NCBI RefSeq assembly: GCF_020166105.1
Contig: NZ_JAIUJY010000003.1
Coordinates: forward strand, 248,001 to 312,000
DNA: 64,000 bases
Direction of reading: 5' to 3'
Source of the DNA: Blastococcus sp. LR1
GTDB taxonomy: Bacteria > Actinomycetota > Actinomycetes > Mycobacteriales > Geodermatophilaceae
Positions 56,132-63,080 of this stretch are shown here, one piece after another (within the stretch, counting starts at the first letter, position 1; every line of letters begins with the position of its first letter). Position numbers and translations under genes: made by a program. The notes below the pieces were generated by a model that searched no databases, was not told the DNA's origin, and saw nothing but the letters and a program-made list of their open reading frames with translations.

Positions 56132-57102
56132 CGAGGCTCGACCTCCGGGTGCGGCTGCTGGGCCGGCTGCTCGGGCTCACCTCCGTCGCCACGATGGACG
56201 CGGCGAAGCTCGCGCGGACTCAGGGCCGGTCGCCGGGCCACAACCCGGTGACCGACCTGCTCCTGGGCGGGGTCGCACCCGGGGCCGAGCTCACCGACGC
56301 CGTCGCCGCAGGGGCGGTGGGACCGCGGGCCGTCCGCGTCTACCGCCCGGCCGGCGCGGCGGGGGAGACCCTGCCGCTGGTGGTCAACTTCCACGGCGGC
56401 GGCTGGGTGGTCGGCTCCCGCGACCAGTCCGACTGGCTGTGCAGCAACGTGGCCGCGACGGCGCGTGCGGTCGTCGTCTCGGTCGACTACCGGCTCGCCC
56501 CGGCGCACCCCTGGCCGGCCGCGGCGGAGGACTGCTACGCGGCGCTGGTCGACGTCGTCGCGCGAGCGGGTGAGTGGAGCGCGGATCCGAACCGCGTCGC
56601 GGTCATGGGCGACAGCGCCGGGGGCAACCTGGCGGCCGTCGCGACCCTGATGGCGCGGGACCGCTCGGGGCCGGGCATCGCGTTCCAGGCGCTGCTCTAC
56701 CCGGCGACCGACCTGACCTTCGGCAGCCCGTCGGTCGCGGAGAACGCCGAGGCGCCGATCCTCACCCGGGCCGACATGGTCGCCTACCGCGACCACTACC
56801 TGGGGGTCCAGGACCGGGCCGACCCGTACGTCTCGCCGTTGCTGGCGCCAGATCACAGCGGCCTCCCGGCGGCGCTGATCCAGGTGGCCGAGCACGACCC
56901 GATCCGCGACGACGGGCTGCGCTACGCCGCAGCCCTGGAGTCGGCCCGCGTCCCGGTGCGGACGACGACCTACGTCGGGATGCCGCACGGCTACCTGGCG
57001 TTCCCGAAGCTCTGCCGCAGCGCTCCGCAGGCCCTCGCGGAGCTCTGCTCGGAGCTGGGGTCGGCGCTCTCCGGGGCCGCGGGGACCCAGGGGCGCGCGT
57101 GA
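56128..57102 (+). CDS. alpha/beta hydrolase, hormone-sensitive-lipase family
   Basis: Esterase/lipase of 324 aa in the HSL family. The oxyanion motif HGGGWVVGS (about residues 89-97), nucleophile elbow GDSAGGN (about 158-164), catalytic Asp in VAEHDPIRDDG and His in GMPHGYLAF are all present. Likely cleaves a short or medium-chain carboxylic ester. Homologues are frequent next to steroid or cyclic-ketone degradation genes. Start ATG 56128: the upstream bases CTCCGCTGGC contain no ribosome binding site, so initiation probably depends on coupling through the micro-ORF chain from the SDR. The 31-bp gap to the next start, at 57134, is normal. Confidence 0.9.
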   Translation: MTRLDLRVRLLGRLLGLTSVATMDAAKLARTQGRSPGHNPVTDLLLGGVAPGAELTDAVAAGAVGPRAVRVYRPAGAAGETLPLVVNFHGGGWVVGSRDQSDWLCSNVAATARAVVVSVDYRLAPAHPWPAAAEDCYAALVDVVARAGEWSADPNRVAVMGDSAGGNLAAVATLMARDRSGPGIAFQALLYPATDLTFGSPSVAENAEAPILTRADMVAYRDHYLGVQDRADPYVSPLLAPDHSGLPAALIQVAEHDPIRDDGLRYAAALESARVPVRTTTYVGMPHGYLAFPKLCRSAPQALAELCSELGSALSGAAGTQGRA

Positions 57103-57133
57103 CGCCGGTCCCGGGCGACTAGCGTCGGGCGTC

Positions 57134-57691
57134 ATGCCGAGGAAGTCGTCCGGGACCGAACACGTCCAGACCGTCCACGAGCTCGGCCTGCCCGGCCGCG
57201 CGGTCTCCGCGCTGACCAGGGCGGGGATCACCGCCGTCGACGACCTGGCCGCGCTGACCCGCGCCGAGCTGGCCGCCGTACCGGGGCTGGGCGCCGGCAT
57301 GGTCGCGGCCATCCGGGCCGTCGTCCCGGAGCCGGTGGGCACCCTGCCGCCGGCCTCGCGGGCGGCGCGCCGGGTCGAGGACCAGGAGTCCCCGATGGCG
57401 CCGTCGATCCCGTCGTTCGCCTCGCTGCGCGATCAGCGTCGTCGTTCGCCGATCGACCTGCTCGTCCCGCGGCAGCTGGAGCTTCCCGAGCAGCCCGAGC
57501 AGCCCGAGGTCCCCGAGCGGGTCGAGATCCCCGAGCCGGTCGAGCCGACCGCGTCGGCTCCGGAGCCGGCGGCCGTCCGCCCGCCGACGACCCGACCGCC
57601 GGAGTGGGCGGACCTCTGGAACCTCGGGCTGCACCTGGCCCGGTGGTGGGTGCACTCGCCGATCCGGACCGTGCGCCGCCTGCTGGGCTGA
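57134..57691 (+). CDS. helix-hairpin-helix protein resembling RNA polymerase alpha CTD
   Basis: A 185-aa protein of unknown role. Residues about 10-62 form a helix-hairpin-helix pair: VHELGLPGRAVSALTRAGI, then TAVDDLAALTRAELAAVPGLG (ends TAVDDLA and AAVPGLG) and AAIRAVV; the wording follows the RpoA C-terminal domain (LGLxxRxxNxLxRAGIxTVxEL). A linker follows with Pro-Glu repeats (EQPEQPEVPERVEIPEPVEP), then a Trp-rich amphipathic C terminus (WADLWNLGLHLARWWVHSPI) that may bind membrane. It may bind DNA or RNA polymerase partners, but without known homologue I give no function. ATG at 57134. Downstream on the opposite strand is a frameshifted small gene. Confidence 0.7.
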   Translation: MPRKSSGTEHVQTVHELGLPGRAVSALTRAGITAVDDLAALTRAELAAVPGLGAGMVAAIRAVVPEPVGTLPPASRAARRVEDQESPMAPSIPSFASLRDQRRRSPIDLLVPRQLELPEQPEQPEVPERVEIPEPVEPTASAPEPAAVRPPTTRPPEWADLWNLGLHLARWWVHSPIRTVRRLLG

Positions 57692-57701
57692 CCGGCCCCG
57701 G

Positions 57702-57954
57702 TCAGCGGCGTGCGTCGGCCGCGACCGGCCGGGCCGCACGGGCGACGAGGGTGGGGATCTCCCCGGCCGGCACCGGCGGGCTGAGCAGCACCACGATGAT
57801 CGAGGCGTCGGTGAGCGCGTTCAACCAGCCGTCCAGGAGCGGCACGTACCCGGGCTCGCGGCGCACGCCGGGCACGAGCGACAGGCCGTAGGCGAGGGTG
57901 CGCGCACGCGACGACCTGCGCCGTCCGCTCGAGGCTCCACCGCAGCCGCCGCAC
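57702..57954 (-). pseudogene. possible small gene split by a +1 frameshift
   Basis: From GTG 57954, preceded by a perfect GGGGAGGTGGC, the frame encodes RRLRWSLERTAQVVA and then degenerates. The adjacent frame carries a protein-like continuation RTLAYGLSLVPGVRREPGY, then YVPLLDGWLNALTDASIIVV (hydrophobic) to the stop at 57702. Removing one base near 57899-57905 joins them into about 83 aa. The join is inferred from composition alone and no family was recognised. If real it is a small, partly hydrophobic protein. It converges on the HhH gene with 10 bp between ends. Confidence 0.4.
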
Positions 57955-58153
57955 GCCACCTCCCCGCACCGGGCCGCTGATCTGGACGGCCCCAGCGACC
58001 GGCAGGGATGAGACTGCACCGGATCGCACGGTTCGGCGCGACGACCCGACGGGTGCCACCCGGCGGCGTGCGACCGGCCCGGCATGAGGAACTCGCAGTC
58101 CCCGGGTGCTCGCCGAGGGCGAGGGCGCCGCCGCCGGGGACCGCGGGCCGCGG

Positions 58154-59020
58154 TCAGGACGGAACGGCGGTCTCCTCGGCCTCGATCGCGGCGTTCCACT
58201 CCTGCTTCGAGGCCTGCCACCGGTCCTCGGTGTCGCCTCGGCGCCAGTAGCCGGAGAGCGAGGTCCACTCGGCGTCCAGGCCGCACCGGTCGCGCAGGTG
58301 CCCGCGCAGGGTCCGGACGGCGAAGGCCTCGCCGTGCACGAAGAGGTGGCCCCGGCCCTCGGGCAGCGGGGTGGCGGTGACCGCTGCGACCAGCGCGTCA
58401 CCGGGGAAGCCGTCGCCCCGGTGCACCCAGCGCAGGTCGACCCCCGGCGCGGCGACGACGTCGGCCTGCTCCTCCTCGGGACCGGCCACCTCGACGAACA
58501 CCAGGGCCCGGGCACCGGCGGGGAACTGCTCCAGAGTGGCCGCGATCGCCGGAAGCGCCGCCTCGTCCCCGGCCAGCAGGTGCCAGTCGGCGTCGGGGCG
58601 CGGCGAGTAGGCGCCGCCGGGGCCCATGAACTGGATGAGGTCGCCGGGTTGCGCGGCGGCCGCCCACGGCCCGGCCAGGCCCTCGTCGCCGTGGTGCACG
58701 AAGTCGATGGTCAGCTCGCCGGCCGCGGCGTCCCAGGCGCGGACGGTGTAGGTCCGGGTGACCGGCCACTGGTCCGAGGGCAGCTCGGCGCGGATCTGCT
58801 CGACGTCGTAGGGGACGCCGTAGGTGGCGCCCACCGGTGGGAACAGCAGCTTCACGTAGCGGTCGGTCAGCCCGCCGGAGGGGAAGCCGGCGAGGCCCTC
58901 GCCGCCCAGGACCACCCGGATCATGTGCGGAGTGATCCGGGAGGTGCGGACCACCTCGCCGATGCGCGGGGTGCGCTTGCGCGGCGGTCGTCCGTCGCCG
59001 GTGCGTCGTGGCTCGGTCAT
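58154..59020 (-). CDS. siderophore-interacting protein, ferric-siderophore reductase (ViuB/SIP family)
   Basis: Cytoplasmic flavoprotein of 288 aa that reduces ferric iron in siderophores with NAD(P)H. The FAD-binding barrel (about residues 18-140) contains DRYVKLLFPP and the flavin motif RTYTVRAWD (family R-x-Y-T-x-R), then DFVHHGDEGLAGPWA with the family's HxxGxAGPWA wording. The NAD domain (about 150-270) includes LAGDEAALPAIAATLEQFP (about 155-173) and FVHGEAFAVRTLRGHL. ATG at 59020. The 26 bp before it is followed by a partial DtxR/IdeR-type iron box, so iron-starvation induction is likely. No siderophore synthesis or transport gene is near. Confidence 0.92.
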   Translation of the reverse strand: MTEPRRTGDGRPPRKRTPRIGEVVRTSRITPHMIRVVLGGEGLAGFPSGGLTDRYVKLLFPPVGATYGVPYDVEQIRAELPSDQWPVTRTYTVRAWDAAAGELTIDFVHHGDEGLAGPWAAAAQPGDLIQFMGPGGAYSPRPDADWHLLAGDEAALPAIAATLEQFPAGARALVFVEVAGPEEEQADVVAAPGVDLRWVHRGDGFPGDALVAAVTATPLPEGRGHLFVHGEAFAVRTLRGHLRDRCGLDAEWTSLSGYWRRGDTEDRWQASKQEWNAAIEAEETAVPS

Positions 59021-59045
59021 GGGTGCTCCGTTCCGGCGCCCGTGG

Positions 59046-59064
59046 TTAGGCAGCCCTTACTGAG
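59046..59064 (-). promoter_or_regulatory. possible DtxR/IdeR iron box
   Basis: TTAGGCAGCCCTTACTGAG matches the 19-bp TTAGGTTAGSCTAACCTAA box at 11 positions, with a perfect TTAGG half and a degenerate right half. Location 26 bp upstream of a siderophore-reductase ATG is as expected. The remaining part of the 276-bp divergent gap to 59297 shows no gene. Confidence 0.4.
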
Positions 59065-59296
59065 GCGAACGCTACCCCCACCTGCCCGGATGCCGACACG
59101 GGCCTGGGGAGGTTGCCCGTGGCGAGGCCGGACCCCGGCGGGCCTGAGAGCCGCGGTATGGGCACGACTGCCGCGCCGCAGCGCGGCACCGACGCCCACA
59201 CTGCGGCATCCGCGACACGCGACGGGGCACACCTCGGGTCGTTCAGCGGGGCACCGGGAGAAGTCGCCGTCCGGGAGCCGGCCCTAGGCTGCGGGA

Positions 59297-59893
59297 GTGA
59301 CCGAAGCGGGCGACCCGGCCCTGGCCAAGACCGCCCTCCGCGAACTCCTGCTGTCCCGGCGACGGGCGCGGACCGCGGCCGACCGCGCGGCCGCGGCCGA
59401 CGCCGTCGCGACGGCGCTCGTCTCCGGGCTCGCCGGGATCGGCACGCTGGCGGCGTTCGTCCCCGACCCCGAGGAGCCCGGGCACGGCCGGCTGCCCGAT
59501 GCGTACGCGGCGCTGGGCGCGCGGGTGCTGCTGCCCGTCATCCCGCCGACCGGCCGGGTGCTGGACTGGGGAGAGCACACCGGCGAGCTCGAGATCGGCC
59601 GGTACGGGCTCGCCCAGCCGGTCGGCCCGCGCCTGGGTGCGACGGCGCTGAGCGGCGCTGACGCCGTCGTCGTCCCGGCCCTGGCAGTGGACCGCGCCGG
59701 CATCCGGCTCGGCCGGGGCGGCGGCTACTACGACCGCGCCCTCGCCTACGCCCGGCCCGACGCGGTACTGGTCACCGTGGTGTTCGACGACGAGCGTCTG
59801 GACGAGGTGCCCCGCGAGGTGCACGACCGGCCGGTGACCGCCGTCGTCACGCCGTCCGGTGGTTGGCAGCCGCTCGAACCGCCCGCCGGCTGA
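59297..59893 (+). CDS. 5-formyltetrahydrofolate cyclo-ligase
   Basis: MTHFS of 198 aa: converts 5-formyl-THF to 5,10-methenyl-THF with ATP. N-terminal KTALRELLLSRRRA (basic ATP-binding region), FVPDPEEPGHG for substrate, and the C-terminal ATP signature GIRLGRGGGYYDRALA (about residues 134-149), then VFDDERLDEVP and HDRPVTAVVTP (the last contains the conserved DxxV). Length and motif order are standard. GTG start at 59297. It faces the folate operon on the minus strand, and both share folate chemistry although they are transcribed convergently. Confidence 0.93.
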   Translation: MTEAGDPALAKTALRELLLSRRRARTAADRAAAADAVATALVSGLAGIGTLAAFVPDPEEPGHGRLPDAYAALGARVLLPVIPPTGRVLDWGEHTGELEIGRYGLAQPVGPRLGATALSGADAVVVPALAVDRAGIRLGRGGGYYDRALAYARPDAVLVTVVFDDERLDEVPREVHDRPVTAVVTPSGGWQPLEPPAG

Positions 59894-59896
59894 GGA

Positions 59897-59929
59897 CCGG
59901 GCCGGCGGGGGAGCACCCCGCCGGCCCGG
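59897..59929. terminator. bidirectional terminator hairpin
   Basis: Perfect 14-bp stem (59897-59910 with 59916-59929), 5-nt loop, 3 bp after the cyclo-ligase stop and 24 bp before the stop of the convergent aldehyde dehydrogenase. Confidence 0.8.
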
Positions 59930-59952
59930 CGCAGCTCAGTGCGCTGCCTGGC

Positions 59953-61449
59953 TCAGTGGGCGGAGGCAGCCAGCGCCGCGGCGTCCAGGTGCGCGATCGA
60001 CCGCGTGTCCTGGAAGGCCCGCACGCCCTCGATGCCCTGCTCGCGGCCCATGCCGGACTGCTTCATGCCGCCGAACGGAGCACGCAGGTCCAGCCGCGTG
60101 GCGCCGTGGTCGTTGACCCAGACGTAGCCGCACGCCAGCTGTCCGCCGATCCGGTTGGCCGCGGCGGTGTCCGCCGTCCAGACCGAGCCGCAGAGCCCGC
60201 CCCACGTGTCGTTGGCCAGGCGCACCGCCTCGTCGTCGTCGTCGTACGGCAGGACCGGGATCACCGGGCCGAACTGCTCCTGGGTCACGACGCGCAGCGA
60301 CGGGTCGGGGTCGACGACGATCGCCGGGCGCAGGAAGTTGCCCTCGGCGAACTCGCCGTCCGGCAGCTCGCCGAACTCCAGCACCGTCGCGCCGGCGGCC
60401 TTCGCCTCCTCGATGATCTCGGAGACGAACGCCTTCTGGGCGCTCTGGTGCAGCGGGCCCATCGTGGTGCCCTCGGCCAGGCCGTGGCCGAGGACGACCT
60501 TCTCCAGCCGCGCGGAGAGCCCGGCCACGAGCTCGTCCATGCGGGACCGGTGCACGTACAGCCGCTTGGCCGCCATGCAGATCTGGCCGGTGGTGTCGAA
60601 GATGCCGCCGAACAGCCGGTCGAGGTGCTCGTCGTCGAGGATCGCGTCCTCGCGGAAGATCGCCGCGTCGTTGCCGCCCAGCTCCAGGGTCACCCGGGTG
60701 AGGTTGCGCGACGCCATCTCCATCATCCGCTTGCCGCCGTTGACGCTGCCGGTGAAGCAGACCTTGGCGACGTCGGGGTTGTCGATGAGCCCCGCCATCT
60801 CGCTGTCCTTGCCGGTGACGACGTTGAGGACGCCGGCGGGGAGCTTCTCGGCCACGCGCTGCACCAGGCGGGTGATCGCCAGCGGCGTGGTCGGCGGCGG
60901 CTTGACGATGGCGGTGTTGCCCGCCAGCAGCGCGTGCGGGAGCGCTGCGCCGAGGATCGCGATCGGCCAGTTGAACGGCACGATGAGCGTCACGACGCCG
61001 AGCGGCTGGTAGCCCACGGTGGTCTCGACCGGGATGCCGGGAGCGGGCGGCAGCACCGTGGTGCCGTCGACCTGGTCGGCGATGGAGAGCGCGAGCTGCC
61101 ACCGGATGTCGAAGACCAGGGCGTCGATCCAGGCCTCCATGCGGATCTTGCCGTTCTCCAGCGAGAGCACGCGGGCGTCCTCGTCGCGGTCCTCGGCGAT
61201 CCCCTCGATGGCCGCCGCCATCTGCGCCGCGCGCTCCGTGGCGGACAGCGCCGCCCACGCCGGGAACGCGCCCTTCGCCGCGGCCACGGCGTCCGCGACG
61301 TCGTCCTTCGACGCCGCCGCCGCGGTACCCACGACGACATCCGGGCGGGCCGGGTCGAACACGTCCATGGTCTGCGCCGCGGACCGCGCCTCCCCGCCGA
61401 TGTAGAGCCCCGTCGTCACCGGAGCCGTCGTGCTGACCGTGCTGGTCAT
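59953..61449 (-). CDS. NAD(P)-dependent aldehyde dehydrogenase
   Basis: ALDH-superfamily enzyme of 498 aa. VPFNWPIAILGAALPHALLAGN (ends VPFNWPI and HALLAGN) and KPPPTTPL form the cofactor site; FTGSVNGGKRMM the Gly loop; the general base Glu is in TLELGGND (about residue 257) and the nucleophile Cys in TGQICMAAKRLYVH (about residue 290). DDEDEAVRLANDTWGGL and FGGMKQSGMGREQG are conserved C-terminal blocks. Similar to actinobacterial succinic-semialdehyde or betaine aldehyde dehydrogenases; substrate unclear. The ATG overlaps the folP stop (ATGA at 61446-61449), so it is translationally coupled to a folate gene, which is unusual. It may act on formaldehyde- or formyl-folate-related aldehydes or be fortuitous. 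Confidence 0.9.
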   Translation of the reverse strand: MTSTVSTTAPVTTGLYIGGEARSAAQTMDVFDPARPDVVVGTAAAASKDDVADAVAAAKGAFPAWAALSATERAAQMAAAIEGIAEDRDEDARVLSLENGKIRMEAWIDALVFDIRWQLALSIADQVDGTTVLPPAPGIPVETTVGYQPLGVVTLIVPFNWPIAILGAALPHALLAGNTAIVKPPPTTPLAITRLVQRVAEKLPAGVLNVVTGKDSEMAGLIDNPDVAKVCFTGSVNGGKRMMEMASRNLTRVTLELGGNDAAIFREDAILDDEHLDRLFGGIFDTTGQICMAAKRLYVHRSRMDELVAGLSARLEKVVLGHGLAEGTTMGPLHQSAQKAFVSEIIEEAKAAGATVLEFGELPDGEFAEGNFLRPAIVVDPDPSLRVVTQEQFGPVIPVLPYDDDDEAVRLANDTWGGLCGSVWTADTAAANRIGGQLACGYVWVNDHGATRLDLRAPFGGMKQSGMGREQGIEGVRAFQDTRSIAHLDAAALAASAH

Positions 61450-62408
61450 ACGGATCGCCACCTCTCTGTGTCTTCCGTTGCTGGCGGGACGCGCAGTGGC
61501 ATCCCGTCCGGCGCCGCGTGCGCCGAAGTCTCGTCCGGGCCCGGAGCCCAGCATCCCCGCGCGGCGGCGACGACGCGCACGGCGTCGGCGCTCCCGGCGA
61601 CGTCGTGCACCCGCACACCCCACGCGCCCGCGGCGGCGGCGAGCACGGTGGTGGCCGCGGTGGCGCCGTCGCGCTCGGCGGCCGGCGGCACCGAGCCGTC
61701 CGGGCGGGCGAGCACCGTGCCGAGGAACCGCTTGCGCGAGGCTCCCACCAGCACCGGGAAGCCCAGCGAGACGACGTCGGCCAGCCCGGCGAGGAGGGCG
61801 AGGTCGTGCTCCGGGCGCTTGGCGAAGCCGAGACCGGGGTCGACGACCACCCGGTCGGCGGCGACGCCGGCCGCCAGCGCGGCGTCCACGCGGGCGCACA
61901 GCTCCCGGCGCACCTCGCCGACGACGTCCCGGTAGGCGGCACCGGCGTACATGTCCCGGCTGGAGCCCCGCCAGTGCATGAGCACCCACGGAACGCCGGC
62001 GTCGGCCACCACGCGCGCCATGTCGGGGTCGGCGAGGCCACCGCTCACGTCGTTGACGAGCACCGCGCCGGCCTCGAGGGCGGCCGTCGCCACGACCGCG
62101 CGGGTGGTGTCGATGCTGACCGCCACCCCGGCGCTCGCGAGCCCGGCGACGACCGGCAGGACGCGGCGGAGCTCCTCCGCCGGCTCCACCCGCCCGGCGC
62201 CGGGCCGGGTGGACTCCCCGCCGACGTCGACGGAGTCCGCACCCGCGGCCACCATCGCGAGCCCGTGCGCCACGGCGGCGTCGGTCGAGGCGTAGCGGCC
62301 GCCGTCGGAGAAGGAATCGGGCGTGACGTTGAGGATGCCCATGACGGAGCACCGGTCCGAGCGGGGGAGGGCCACCCCGGTTCCGGCCGGCAGCAGGGCC
62401 GCGCTCAT
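61446..62408 (-). CDS. folP: dihydropteroate synthase
   Basis: Joins 6-hydroxymethyl-dihydropterin pyrophosphate and p-aminobenzoate in folate synthesis; target of sulphonamides. 320 aa with the DHPS signatures VMGILNVTPDSFSDGGRY (about residues 22-39), DVGGESTRPGA (about 61-71), SIDTTRA, VNDVSGG, VVDPGLGFAKRPEHDL and VGASRKRFLG. The C-terminal 30 residues are a variable tail. ATG overlaps the upstream cyclodeaminase stop (ATGA at 62405-62408) and the stop overlaps the aldehyde dehydrogenase ATG, so three genes are chained by 4-bp overlaps. Some actinobacteria have a second FolP2; this one keeps all substrate-contact motifs and is likely FolP1. Confidence 0.95.
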   Translation of the reverse strand: MSAALLPAGTGVALPRSDRCSVMGILNVTPDSFSDGGRYASTDAAVAHGLAMVAAGADSVDVGGESTRPGAGRVEPAEELRRVLPVVAGLASAGVAVSIDTTRAVVATAALEAGAVLVNDVSGGLADPDMARVVADAGVPWVLMHWRGSSRDMYAGAAYRDVVGEVRRELCARVDAALAAGVAADRVVVDPGLGFAKRPEHDLALLAGLADVVSLGFPVLVGASRKRFLGTVLARPDGSVPPAAERDGATAATTVLAAAAGAWGVRVHDVAGSADAVRVVAAARGCWAPGPDETSAHAAPDGMPLRVPPATEDTERWRSV

Positions 62409-63034
62409 CCGCGCAGGACCTTCCGCACGTCGGCCTCGACCGCATCGGCCCGGCGCGTGAGGTCGTCGGCCGCGGCCGTCGCGGCGGCGAGGTCGGCGGC
62501 CGCCCCGTCGTCGTCCATGCCGGCGAGGTTGGTCTCGACGGCCAGCAGCGCGGTCGTCGCGGCCGCGCGGGCGGCGGCGGTCGCGGCGGCGACGTCGCTC
62601 ACCAGGTTGCGGTTGGCCACCGGGAGGATCCGCTCGGCCAGCGACACCAGGTCGGCGGCGATCCCGAGGATCGCGCGCGGCGGTCGCGCCGCGTCGAGCT
62701 GGGCCTCGGCCATGGACCGGCGGCGGGTCTCCTTCTGCTCGTCGGTGTCCCGGGGCAGCTTCATCGCCGCGGCGACGGCGGAGAACGCCTTCTCGTCGGC
62801 GGCGGCCGCCTCGAGTGCGGCGTCACGTCCGGTGTCCGCGGCGGCCACGATCCCGCCGACGAGCTCCGCGTGCTGCTCCTCGGTGGTGAACCGGCCGACC
62901 ATGGCGACCAGCGACGCGGCCAGCGCCGCCTCGATCGCCGCTGCCGCGCCGGCGCCGGGGGCGGACAGCCGCGCGGCGAGCTCGCCGAGGAACTCGCCCA
63001 TGGTCTGGCGGGGCAGATCGGGGTTGGTGTCCAT
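62405..63034 (-). CDS. cyclodeaminase/methenyltetrahydrofolate cyclohydrolase family (FtcD C-terminal domain)
   Basis: All-helical protein of 209 aa like the cyclodeaminase domain of FtcD and FchA. Landmarks: TMGEFLGELAARLSAPGAGAAAA (ends TMGEFLGELA and APGAGAA), ASLVAMVGRFT (about residues 40-50), ADEKAFSAVAAAMKLPRDTDEQ (about 78-99) and LAERILPVANRNLVSDVAAA with the conserved N-x-x-x-x-S-D. It probably converts methenyl- and formyl-THF or deaminates formimino-THF. Coupled to folP by 4 bp and behind pabBC by 46 bp, which places it in folate metabolism. Gly-rich substrate loop is Ala-rich in this copy. Confidence 0.85.
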   Translation of the reverse strand: MDTNPDLPRQTMGEFLGELAARLSAPGAGAAAAIEAALAASLVAMVGRFTTEEQHAELVGGIVAAADTGRDAALEAAAADEKAFSAVAAAMKLPRDTDEQKETRRRSMAEAQLDAARPPRAILGIAADLVSLAERILPVANRNLVSDVAAATAAARAAATTALLAVETNLAGMDDDGAAADLAAATAAADDLTRRADAVEADVRKVLRG

Positions 63035-63080
63035 GGCTCCGGTTCGCAGTCTCGGTGGGGAGGGGCGTCGGGGGAGTGGC

